Shown here one piece after another: positions 1 to 8,100 of a stretch of DNA of 18,892 nt. How positions within the stretch are numbered: the first letter of the stretch is position 1; each line of letters begins with the position of its first letter. This stretch comes from an uncultured Selenomonadales bacterium (GTDB lineage Bacteria; Bacillota; Negativicutes; Selenomonadales; Selenomonadaceae): assembly GCA_937877545.1 (NCBI GenBank), contig CALFJE010000040.1, positions 1-18,892 on the forward strand, given 5' to 3'. The notes under the pieces were generated by a model. The model was given only the letters and a program-made list of their open reading frames with translations. It ran no database searches and had not been told where the DNA came from. Made by a program: the position numbers and the translations under genes.

Positions 1-22
1 GCTCTTCCGATCTGGGGGGGGG
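1..22. other. Sequencing-adapter remnant plus poly-G
   Basis: Bases 1-13 read GCTCTTCCGATCT, the 3' end of the standard Illumina adapter, and are followed by nine consecutive G (14-22). The biological sequence therefore seems to start near base 23. The reading frame of the first gene happens to stay open through the adapter, so the residues it would add are not real. Confidence 0.85.
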
Positions 23-24
23 CT

Positions 25-981
25 ATTGTTGACGTTGTCGATGAAATTTTGTCGCACAACCCCAACGCGGCAGGCTTGGCAATTAATTGGCACATCTTCG
101 GCTCCAGCGGACAAGACAAGGCTGATTACAGTCGCGGCGTCCTGGAGCGATTCACTCGTCGTGCACAAAACGATTTCGGCGACCCCCAAGGCAAAAACGT
201 TTGGTATACGGGCAACACTTACGTTAAAATCACAGCCAATCCGCGCAGGATCAATTTTTTCGGCAATGCTCACTTCGCGAATTACTTTGAGAACTTCCAC
301 GTTGTGAACGAAAACGCCGAGCCGCTAAAGATTAGCGGTCACAACTGCCCCGTCACGACGGAGAAAATTGTTATTCATCATTACGTAACAAAATCGCGGG
401 AAGAATACACCAAGAAAGTTCAACGCGGTAATGCCGACCATTTTGATAATCACTACAACATTAAAACTTTCGACCATGATAATCGTAATGAGGAATTCGA
501 CGACGGGATATTGAAATATCGTGCAATGCGGGCGAAAACTTATCAGCCGCCCGATAAGTCGCGTGCCGACGAAAGATTATTCACCGCCTTGATGACAAAT
601 TTGTCGCCGACATTTTTAACAAACACGCCGCCGCAATTCTACGCAGGCAAAATGGAGACGTTCCTGACGTGCCGGGCAGTCGCAGCGTATCTTAAAACGA
701 AGCTCAAAGACGCCACGCCCGCCAAATTCTTCGAGGAGGCGTCAATCAAGGCGATGCTCCAAACTCTTGCGAGCGGCGGCATGAGCTTTGCCGACGTAAG
801 GCTTTTGCTCCGTGAATTGCCCGACCTGTTGAGCTTGCCTTATCCCGTCGTGAAAGACCTGCGCAACGCTTGCCTGAACATTATCCCGCAAATAATGAAC
901 GTCATGCATCTAAACAATCTGTGGAAGGATTACGCCGAGCTGGATTATCTGCAAAGGCTTTTAAAAACTTTTAGGGGGTGA
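25..981 (+). CDS. GT92-like glycosyltransferase, 5'-truncated
   Basis: This is the C-terminal part of a protein whose start lies left of the window. The open frame reads IVDVVDEILSHNPNAAGLAINW, written here only as its key pieces VDEIL, NPNAAGLAINW and FGSSGQ. The segments AINWHIFGSSG, then ERFTRRA about 20 residues later, then VKITANP, VVNEN and IHHYVTKSREEYTKK follow the order seen in glycosyltransferase family 92 / Glyco_tranf_2_4 proteins, which transfer sugars onto surface glycans. The catalytic N-terminal half, including any DxD motif, is missing here. The last 150 or so residues form a helical tail I do not recognise. The stop lies 4 bp before coaX, so the gene probably leads the operon. 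Family assignment is from motif memory. The product is probably cytoplasmic or membrane-peripheral. Confidence 0.72.
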   Translation: MVDVVDEILSHNPNAAGLAINWHIFGSSGQDKADYSRGVLERFTRRAQNDFGDPQGKNVWYTGNTYVKITANPRRINFFGNAHFANYFENFHVVNENAEPLKISGHNCPVTTEKIVIHHYVTKSREEYTKKVQRGNADHFDNHYNIKTFDHDNRNEEFDDGILKYRAMRAKTYQPPDKSRADERLFTALMTNLSPTFLTNTPPQFYAGKMETFLTCRAVAAYLKTKLKDATPAKFFEEASIKAMLQTLASGGMSFADVRLLLRELPDLLSLPYPVVKDLRNACLNIIPQIMNVMHLNNLWKDYAELDYLQRLLKTFRG

Positions 982-985
982 CAGT

Positions 986-1759
986 TTGCTTTTAGTGATT
1001 GACATTGGCAACAGCAACATCGTCATGGGTACCTACAGCGGGAAAAACCTCATGAAGCATTGGCGCATCTCGACCGACCGCCAAAAGACCGGCGACGAAT
1101 ACGGCATGTTGATTAACGACCTGTTTCGCTATCAAGGCGTTAAAATCTCCGACGTGAAGGACATAATTATTTCCTCGGTGGTGCCGCCGCTGATTGTGCC
1201 GATAACCAAAATGTGCGAGCGTTATTTTAAAGTGCGCCCGCTGGTCGTCGGTCCCGGTATCAAAACGGGTATCAAGCTCAACTACGAAAACCCAAGGGCG
1301 ATAGGCGCGGACAGGATTGTCAACGTCGTCGGGGCGTTCGAGCTTTACGGCGGACCGCTGATTGTGATTGACATTGGTACCGCTACGACCTTTGACGTTG
1401 TGTCGGATACGGGCGACTTCCTCGGCGGCGTCATAGCTCCGGGCATAGTGGCAAGCGCAGAGTCCCTTTTCAGCTCCACGGCGAAGTTGCCGCGCATTGA
1501 GCTTATTCCGCCCAAAAGCGTTATCGGGCACAACACCACGACTTGTATGCAGGCGGGCATTATCTACGGCTACGTCGGGCAGATTGATACTATCGTCGAA
1601 AAGATTCGCGAGGAAATGGGCGCGGATTGGCACGCTAAAGTTATCGCGACGGGCGGGCTTGCCAAGATGATTCACCGCGAATCAAAGACGATTGACAAGA
1701 TTGACCACTTCCTGACGCTGAGCGGCTTGCGCGTCCTGCACGAACGGAACTCGGCATGA
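986..1759 (+). CDS. coaX: Type III pantothenate kinase
   Basis: The enzyme phosphorylates pantothenate with ATP, the first step of coenzyme A synthesis, in the cytoplasm. The protein has 257 residues, the usual size of the type III family. It shows the ASKHA-fold signatures in order: DIGNSN at 6-11 (phosphate loop), GADR at 107-110, DIGTATTFD at 129-137 and GGVIAPG at 147-153. I chose the TTG start at 986 because a Shine-Dalgarno-like AGGGGGTGA sits about 7 bases upstream and the N-terminus LLVIDIGNSN matches the family. A GTG three codons in is the alternative. The last codons overlap the dusB start by 4 bp (ATGA), which points to translational coupling. Confidence 0.95.
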   Translation: MLLVIDIGNSNIVMGTYSGKNLMKHWRISTDRQKTGDEYGMLINDLFRYQGVKISDVKDIIISSVVPPLIVPITKMCERYFKVRPLVVGPGIKTGIKLNYENPRAIGADRIVNVVGAFELYGGPLIVIDIGTATTFDVVSDTGDFLGGVIAPGIVASAESLFSSTAKLPRIELIPPKSVIGHNTTTCMQAGIIYGYVGQIDTIVEKIREEMGADWHAKVIATGGLAKMIHRESKTIDKIDHFLTLSGLRVLHERNSA

Positions 1760-2799
1760 GCAACGTGACGTTGCATCCAGATGACGCGCCGGACCGTCCG
1801 ACAGTGGAAACGTTATCGCCGCGCTCTGACGTTATCGAAATCTTCAAGACACCCGTATTCCTTGCGCCAATGGCGGGCGTCACGGATACGGCGTTCAGAG
1901 TGTTGGTAAGGGAATTGCTCGGCGACGCGGGGCGAAATCTGCTGATGTTCTCGGAAATGGTTAGCGCGGCGGGCGTGCACTATCGCAACGAAAAAACGCT
2001 GGCGATGCTTGAAACGGCAACGGAGGAGCGTCCGACGGCGATTCAAATCTTCGGCTCCGACCCGGCAATCTGCGCGGAGGCGGCGGCTTACGTCGAACAA
2101 CTCGGCTCGGCTGCCGTCATTGATTTTAATGCGGGTTGTCCCGCGCCCAAAATCGTCAAAAACGGCGAAGGCTCTGCCCTCCTTAAAAATCCCGCGCTCC
2201 TCGAAAAAATTCTGTCCGCCATACGCAACGCCGTCAAGTTGCCCGTGAGCGTCAAGATTCGGCTCGGCTACGACTCCGCGCAGATTAACGCCGCAGAGGT
2301 CGCCAAACGTGCGGAGGCGGCGGGCGTCGACTTCATAGCGGTACACGGGCGCACCCGCGAGCAATTCTATTCGGGCGCGGCTGATTGGGAGGAAATTGCC
2401 AAAGTCCGCGCCGCCGTGAAAATCCCCGTCATTGCCAACGGCGACGTTAAAGATTTTGATTCGCTCGATAAAATTCTTGAAACAACGCAAGCCGCCGGCG
2501 TCATGATTGGCAGAGCCGCGCAGGGTAATCCGTGGATTATCAATCGGCTGTTGAGATACTTTTTGACGGGTGAGAAACTTCCTCCGCCGAGCGTCGACGA
2601 ACGCGCCAACGTTATGCGCCGCCACTTGGCGAAGATTATTTTTTATAAGGGCGAGCGCGTCGGCGTCAGGGAAATGCGGGCGCACGCGGCTTGGTATACC
2701 AAAGGCTTGACGGGCGGCGCGGAACTTCGCAACATGTTCAACCGCGCAGAGTCCGCCGAGGATTTTTTAGGGGTGATTGGTCTGATTGATGGACGATAA
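1756..2799 (+). CDS. dusB: tRNA-dihydrouridine synthase (DusB type)
   Basis: This is an FMN-dependent enzyme that reduces specific uridines to dihydrouridine in the D-loop of tRNA. In the 347 residues I see APMAGVTD at 37-44 (FMN-binding start of the TIM barrel), NAGCPAPK at about 125-132 with the catalytic Cys128, then VKIRLGYD, VHGRTREQ, IPVIANGDV and GVMIGRAAQGNPWI, in the canonical order of the Dus family. About 30 residues precede the barrel, slightly more than usual. The ATG overlaps the coaX stop. The end overlaps a possible upstream start of the aminopeptidase frame (ATG at 2789). Pairing of coaX with dusB is seen in other Firmicutes. I infer DusB rather than another Dus from overall motif spelling. 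Confidence 0.93.
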   Translation: MSNVTLHPDDAPDRPTVETLSPRSDVIEIFKTPVFLAPMAGVTDTAFRVLVRELLGDAGRNLLMFSEMVSAAGVHYRNEKTLAMLETATEERPTAIQIFGSDPAICAEAAAYVEQLGSAAVIDFNAGCPAPKIVKNGEGSALLKNPALLEKILSAIRNAVKLPVSVKIRLGYDSAQINAAEVAKRAEAAGVDFIAVHGRTREQFYSGAADWEEIAKVRAAVKIPVIANGDVKDFDSLDKILETTQAAGVMIGRAAQGNPWIINRLLRYFLTGEKLPPPSVDERANVMRRHLAKIIFYKGERVGVREMRAHAAWYTKGLTGGAELRNMFNRAESAEDFLGVIGLIDGR

Positions 2800-2881
2800 A
2801 GATTTAACCGCGCAGGTCTCGGAACTCAGAGAAAAATTGCGCGAATGGCGAAGAATCAAATTGGAAAAGGAGAAACGTAAA

Positions 2882-4282
2882 ATGACGGAAGATAAGGACA
2901 AGAAGCCCTCGATTTGGAGCGGCTACAGCGACGCGGATAAGGCGGCTCTGGACGAATTGGCGGCGGGCTATATCGACTTCATAAGCCGCTGCAAGACCGA
3001 ACGCGAAAGCGTCATTGAGGCGATTAAGCGTGCGGAGGCTGTCGGCTACAAAAACCTCGACGACGTGATTAAAAGCGGCAAGCGGCTCAAGGCGGGCGAT
3101 AAAGTTTACTCCGTGTGCATGAAAAAAACCGTCGCGCTGTTCCAAATCGGTACGGAGCCGCTCGAAAACGGCTTGAAAATCCTCGGCGCACATATCGACA
3201 CTTGCCGCCTTGACCTCAAGCAGAATCCGCTTTACGAGGACAGCGGGCTTGCCTACATGGATACGCATTATTACGGCGGCATTAAAAAATATCAATGGGT
3301 GACGTTGCCGCTGGCAATGCACGGCGTGGTTGTCAAAAAGGACGGGCGCGTTATCGAAGTGGTTATCGGCGAGGAGGCGTGCGACCCCGTCTTTTGCGTG
3401 ACCGATTTGCTGATTCACCTGTCGCAGGAGCAACTTAAAAAGCCCGCCGATAAAGTCATCGAGGGCGAAAAACTGGACATCCTCGTCGGCAACTATCCGC
3501 TCAAGGAAAACGATAAGGAATCCGTCAAGCGCGGCGTGCTCAAGCTCCTCAAGGATAAGTACGACATCGACGAGGAGGATTTTCTGTCGGCGGAGCTGGC
3601 GTTGGTGCCGGCGGGCAAGGCTCGCGAACTCGGCTTCGATAGGAGCATGGTGCTCGGCTACGGGCAGGACGACCGCGTTTGCTCGTATACTTCGCTGGTT
3701 GCCATGCTTGAGGCGGCTAATCAGACTTTCGGTAAGACGGCGTGTTGTCTGCTCGTCGACAAGGAGGAGATTGGCAGCTACGGCGCGACCGGCATGAAGT
3801 CCCGCTTCTTCGAGAACACCTTAGCCGAACTTTTGAATGCTTGCGGGCAATACAGCGAATTGGCGTTGCGTCGTGCGCTCAGGAATTCGTTCATGCTCAG
3901 TTCCGACGTGTCCAGCGCGTTCGATGCCCTCTACGCCAACGCTTACGAAAAAAAGAACGTCGCCTATCTGGGCAAGGGCATGGTGTTTAACAAGTTCACG
4001 GGGTCGCGTGGCAAATCGGGTTCCAGCGACGCCAATGCCGAATACGTCGGGAAACTGCGCGGCATTCTCGATAAGCATAACGTGCATTATCAGTTCAGCG
4101 AACTGGGCAAGGTAGACCTGGGCGGCGGCGGCACTATCGCCTACATGACGGCGGAATACGGCATGGAGGTTATCGACAGCGGCGTCGCGGTTTTGAGTAT
4201 GCACGCGCCCTGGGAGGCTACGTCCAAAATCGACATCTACGAGACCAAAAAGGGCTATTCCGCTTTTCTGACCGAAATTTAA
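2882..4282 (+). CDS. M18-family metallo-aminopeptidase
   Basis: This is a cytoplasmic dinuclear-zinc aminopeptidase of family M18, removing N-terminal residues (often acidic) from peptides. With the ATG at 2882 the protein has 466 residues, normal for the family. Metal and catalytic residues are visible: H104 and D106 in GAHIDT, D264/D265 in GQDDRV, E295/E296 in DKEEIGSYGATG, D342 in SSDVSSA, and H441 in SMHAPWE. The KSGSSDANAEY segment is also typical. The start at 2882 has AGGAG 9 bases upstream. The frame is also open without a stop back to ATG 2789, which would add 31 highly charged, helix-prone residues and overlap dusB. Both starts are possible; I prefer 2882 because its ribosome site is better placed. 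Confidence 0.93.
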   Translation: MTEDKDKKPSIWSGYSDADKAALDELAAGYIDFISRCKTERESVIEAIKRAEAVGYKNLDDVIKSGKRLKAGDKVYSVCMKKTVALFQIGTEPLENGLKILGAHIDTCRLDLKQNPLYEDSGLAYMDTHYYGGIKKYQWVTLPLAMHGVVVKKDGRVIEVVIGEEACDPVFCVTDLLIHLSQEQLKKPADKVIEGEKLDILVGNYPLKENDKESVKRGVLKLLKDKYDIDEEDFLSAELALVPAGKARELGFDRSMVLGYGQDDRVCSYTSLVAMLEAANQTFGKTACCLLVDKEEIGSYGATGMKSRFFENTLAELLNACGQYSELALRRALRNSFMLSSDVSSAFDALYANAYEKKNVAYLGKGMVFNKFTGSRGKSGSSDANAEYVGKLRGILDKHNVHYQFSELGKVDLGGGGTIAYMTAEYGMEVIDSGVAVLSMHAPWEATSKIDIYETKKGYSAFLTEI

Positions 4283-4299
4283 AGTAACGAGCAACAAAA

Positions 4300-4323
4300 G
4301 GAGCCGTCATGGATGACGGCTCC
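4300..4323. terminator. Perfect inverted repeat after aminopeptidase gene
   Basis: GGAGCCGTC and GACGGCTCC flank ATGGAT, and the palindrome is perfect over 11 bp each side. On the plus strand no T-run follows. On the minus strand the stem is followed by TTTTGTTGC, so as an intrinsic terminator it fits leftward transcription better. On the plus strand it may only protect the mRNA 3' end. Confidence 0.55.
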
Positions 4324-4404
4324 GCCGCCGGCGTCACTACTTGAAAATTATCAATCGGCGCGGATAGTGAACTCTGCGCCCCTGCGAGGCGGGCTTTCTT
4401 TTGT

Positions 4405-4437
4405 AACTTTTCTTTGCCCGAACAAAGAAAAGTTTTT
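4405..4437. terminator. 12-bp stem hairpin with T-run, REP-like
   Basis: AACTTTTCTTTG (4405-4416) is the exact reverse complement of CAAAGAAAAGTT (4423-4434), with loop CCCGAA, and five T end the stem at 4433-4437. It could terminate rightward transcription from the aminopeptidase operon. Closely similar AT-rich palindromes occur as dispersed repeats in many bacteria, so this may also be a mobile palindromic element. Confidence 0.65.
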
Positions 4438-4609
4438 CAAATATAAAAATCAAGATTGAGCTGACTCGGAGCGACGCGCCACGGCAAGGAAAGCCGATTC
4501 CGCGTGCCCACCCCCCTTAGGCTAAGGGAGGCAAACCGCCTCAAGATTAAATTTTGGTTAAGATAGTTGCGCGGGCGGCGTCACGGGGAAAGGCTAAACG
4601 CCACGACTA

Positions 4610-4637
4610 TTGACACAAGGCGTAATTTGGTTATAAA
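4610..4637 (+). promoter_or_regulatory. Sigma70-type promoter for long leader of the RTX-like gene
   Basis: A consensus -35 box TTGACA (4610-4615) is separated by 16 bp from TATAAA (4632-4637). Transcription would start near 4644, about 545 bases before the start codon of the giant protein. The mRNA would then carry an unusually long leader, or a separate small RNA is made. The assignment is by consensus match only. Confidence 0.7.
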
Positions 4638-4643
4638 ATTGCC

Positions 4644-4930
4644 GTGGTTTCAATAAGATTAACGCAAGAATTCCCCCTGCCCAAAAGCAGGCGGCGAAAG
4701 GTTTCCAAGTGTTGCTCGTAAGGCAACGGTACCGCAGGAAGTGCGGGAAGGGTTTTCCTCGCAAAAAACCCATAGCCTGACAGCTGAACAACGCGATTCA
4801 AATCGTGCGGCTCAAAGGAAGCTCCAAGAGCACTTCACGGCGCAAAGTGTCTTTGCCGGTTGGCTTGGCGACGACTTGATCACTCGCTCGCCCGTGTCGA
4901 AGAACTCAATCATGAGTTCGACCATCCCCA
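4644..4930 (+). ncRNA. Candidate structured leader or small RNA
   Basis: Starting just downstream of the 4610-4637 promoter, short perfect stems follow one another with small loops: 4676-4680/4687-4691, 4711-4715/4723-4727, 4732-4736/4742-4746, 4750-4756/4765-4771, 4792-4797/4802-4807 (one G-U), 4831-4835/4845-4849, and 4902-4908/4913-4919 (7 bp around an ATCA tetraloop). I checked for landmarks of tmRNA, RNase P RNA and SRP RNA and saw none. It could be a cis-acting leader of the giant gene, an independent RNA, or chance pairing. Strand choice rests on the promoter alone. Confidence 0.35.
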
Positions 4931-4931
4931 T
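4812..4931 (-). CDS. Doubtful 39-residue ORF
   Basis: An ATG at 4931 is preceded by GGAGGG with 5 bases spacing on the minus strand and opens a 39-codon frame beginning MGMVELMIEFFDTGERV and ending in a Cys-containing tail (TLCAVKCSWSFL). I recognise no family. It lies antisense to the putative structured leader. The leftward-oriented terminator-like palindrome at 4300-4323 would fit a minus-strand transcript. The good ribosome site is the only positive evidence. Confidence 0.22.
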   Translation of the reverse strand: MGMVELMIEFFDTGERVIKSSPSQPAKTLCAVKCSWSFL

Positions 4932-5010
4932 ATAATCCCTCCTCGCGCAGTTTGCGGGGCAGGATTAAATATTTCGGCGCTTGAAAAACTTAGCGGCTCG
5001 GAAGGAGGAG

Positions 5011-5166
5011 GTGAATATTTCAACGTGTGATCAACGGGTTTCACTTTCTTTTTTGCGAACCGTCAAAGCAGCGTCGTTAAAGCCGCAGGTCGTGGCTTAT
5101 CTGCCGAACGTCGCGGTGCGGCAGTCCGAACACGACTTGCGAGGAAATGACCGCGACAAGTGTTGA
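5011..5166 (+). CDS. Doubtful 51-residue upstream ORF
   Basis: A GTG at 5011 lies immediately after a strong purine-rich GAAGGAGGAG run and opens 51 codons ending 24 bases before the giant gene's start. The spacing from the ribosome site to the GTG is too short to be ideal. The composition (VAYLPNVAVRQSEHD) matches nothing I know. It could be an upstream ORF in the leader of the giant gene, or noise. Confidence 0.2.
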   Translation: MNISTCDQRVSLSFLRTVKAASLKPQVVAYLPNVAVRQSEHDLRGNDRDKC

Positions 5167-5190
5167 AAATTTCTTTTCGGAGGAATGTAT

Positions 5191-8100
5191 ATGGTTATTG
5201 ACACTTTTTTTGATTTACAACGTTTCGCCAAAGACAATCTTAAAAAGGGCGACGACGGCTTTTATTGGGAAGGCGGAGCCTCTTTTTCGGGCACCAACTC
5301 CAGAGCGGACGATTCTCTCGTCGGCACGGCAGAAGATTACGCTCGTTTGGAAGACACTACCGTTGTCGGTGCGCTGTCGACAGCGGGTACTGCAAACAGC
5401 ATTTATCTTAACGGCAAAGAATCCGCTACCTACTCCTTCAACGTGGAAGGCAGCTCCTGGGAGATCGGACTCGACGACTCCAGAGACGTAGTGCACGTCG
5501 GTGCCAACGGACTTGACAGCATAGTCAGCGGCGAAGTTGCCCTTACCGTCGCGGGCGGCAGACGCAATACCTTCACCGAAACCATTAACGGCACGCCCGT
5601 TTATATCCAATCCGACTCCGGCACCGTTGCCACGGTTACAGCAGACGGCTCGGCGGTCAATTACGAATTCGCGGGCGCGGGCAATGATACGGTCGGCGTA
5701 AGCACCAATGTCACGGCTGTCTTCCAAGCTGCCAACGGCGTAGAACTCAAACCGCAGGCTGATGCCTCTGTTGACGGCGTCAAAAACGTCACCGCCGCCA
5801 ATGCGACCGTCACAAGCGACGGCTCCGCCAACGTAAACATAGCCGTTAAAGACGCCGTAACCGTCGGCAATGCGGCTTGGGCTTTCACCAACAACGCAAG
5901 AGATGCGGCTACCGTCACTGCCAATGCAAGCGACGGCATTACCAAAGTTGACGGCTACACCACGAGCGCGACGCTCACGGCAAAGAGCCTCGACAGCGTC
6001 GAAGTCAACGGCACCGATTGGTACGAAATTGACGGCAAGTTTACGAATATCACATTCGACAAAGACGGCGACGCCAAGGTCAACAACACGGGCACGGTTA
6101 CGGTAAGCGGCGGTGCTCTTGCCGGGGCTACATTCGCAACTGTCACTTCGGCGGGCGTTGTTGCCAATAACGCGACGATTGAAGCAAATGCGGCGAACGT
6201 TACGGCTGTGCTCGGCGAGGCGGAAGAAGGGGTTGCCGAAATCGCTGTAAGCGACTCCATGTTAGATGCCACCGTTTCGGGCGACGATGCATTTTTCGTT
6301 ACCGTCAACGACGGAGCGACCGACGAGAAAACTTACGCCATCGGAACTACGGCGGACGAGGCTGCATTCTACGCAAGCAAGGATGTCGCCCTGATGTCTG
6401 CGAAGGCAAATGAAGCCTACACAATCGACGGCGGCACAGGCGCATTGGTCTTTGCCGACTCCATTGCGGCTCATAACAGTGCTCAAGTCTCCGTTAACGG
6501 TGCGGCTGTCACAATCACCAATAACGGCGCGGCAGACAATTATGTCATCGGCACAGAAAAAGGCAACGCCGGTATCGCAGGCGTTATGCTCCCCAAAGCT
6601 AACGACGCTATCAACGTAAGCGGCGACGACGACGGCTATACGGCACTCTTCTCGGCTGAAGACACAAGCGGCGTGCTCACCTTCACGGCGAACGGCAAGA
6701 CTGTCAGCGTTAATGCTGCCGACGTCGGAACTGTCACTGTTAATGGAGCGACTTTGCACGGTGTTGTGCTCGACGTTGACGCAAATGACGCTGTTCTCGT
6801 CCAAGGCATAAACGACAATGCTATCGTCACGGTCGGCGGCGGCAACGCAACTTACTACTTCAACAGCAAGAAAGACGCCAATCGTGTTATCGTCGACCAA
6901 AACACCAACGTCACGATTGACAGCGGCATAGTAAAATATGATGTCGCGCAAGACGGCGTTGTCGACTACAGAAGGACAACCACTCAGCCTGCCGTCACTG
7001 CCGACAACAGCAAGTGGGCGGAAATCGCCACTATCGGCAGTGCAAACGACAGCGTCAATACGCACAAGTCCGAAGCGTTCAATACTTTCTATGATCTCGA
7101 CTCCAACAGCTCGGTGCTCAGCTTTGAAAGCGACAATGACACCGCTCCTTCCGAAGCAGAGGGCGGCGTGATTGAAATCAGCGGCGAAACCGCGCTCGGC
7201 AGTGCGTCTCATGTTTCGCTCAAAGTCAGCGAGGGCGGCGGCTCTGTTCCGCTTAACATTCAGCAAAACGAAAACGACAGTGTTGTCGAAGTCAATATCG
7301 ACCTCACGGGTTCGGATAATCCTTCCACCGTCGCTATCGGCACCATTGCACAAACCGATTCGCTCGGCAATCCCATTTACGTCACGGCGTCCCACGAAGT
7401 GAGCCTCAGCAATGCTTCGGGCGGCTACGCTTATATCGGCGAGAATGCTACCGGTCAGAATAAGATCTTCGGCGGCACGGGCGCAGACATGTTGCGTCAC
7501 GACGGTGCTTACCAAGCCACGCTCCTGGGCGGCGACGGCAACGATACCATTCGCGGCGGCGAAAACGACGTTGTAAGCGGCGGCAACGGTGCGGACTATT
7601 TCTACGACACTGCGGCTTATGCGCTTGACTACAACCCGTCGGAAGACATCATCATCGCTACCAGAGTCAAAGACTTTGGCGACATCACGTCGGGCAAAGT
7701 TCACGGCGCGGGCAACCAAATCGCTTTCGGCGACGGCGACAAGAAGCTCTTGACGCTTTCCAACTACGATCCCAACGAAGCAATTCACGTTAAAGTTGCG
7801 CTCATGGACAACGACGGCAATATTCTGCCCGATACCAAGAACATCGTCTTGGCGAACGCAAACGGCACTGTCACGGTTGATTCTTCGGCGGCGACGAACG
7901 GCGCGATTATCTTCGCCAATGCCACCGAACGTTCACCCGAAGGCGTCCACACCGTTATCGGCACGGCGGGCAACGATTCAATCTATATCGGCTCGAACGA
8001 CTTCGCGGACGGCGCGGGCGGCAATGACCGCATCTTTATCGACAACGACGCGACCAACGTCAGAGTATCGCTCGGCGCGGGCACGGGTCTCGATACCATA

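Larger units (their letters stand above)
4283..5190. other. 908-bp intergenic region without a convincing gene
   Basis: No protein family is recognisable here. The region holds two strong palindromes (4300-4323, 4405-4437), a CCCTTAGGCTAAGGG palindrome near 4513 followed by a GAGGC/GCCTC stem, a strong rightward promoter (4610-4637), a run of short hairpins from 4676 to 4919, and two doubtful small ORFs. The rest (roughly 4440-4605 and 4935-5010) shows nothing I can name. Confidence 0.7.

Noticed and set aside
992..2685. Antisense ORFs over coaX and dusB (227 and 290 codons)
   Set aside because: Shadows of well-supported genes; Arg/His/Asp-rich composition typical of reversed coding sequence, with no motifs.
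4788..4810. tRNA T-arm-like ATTCAAAT suggesting tmRNA
   Set aside because: No tag-peptide frame, no matching acceptor stem and no CCA; the stem fits a simple local hairpin.
4741..4935. 64-codon plus-strand ORF in the leader region
   Set aside because: Starts with GTG without a ribosome site, and overlaps hairpins and the opposite small ORF; no recognisable family.
5191..5240. FFDLQRFA as evidence of a phage capsid gene
   Set aside because: Some capsid proteins start with a loosely similar LQFFA block, but the rest is RTX-type repeat sequence and no other phage gene is present.
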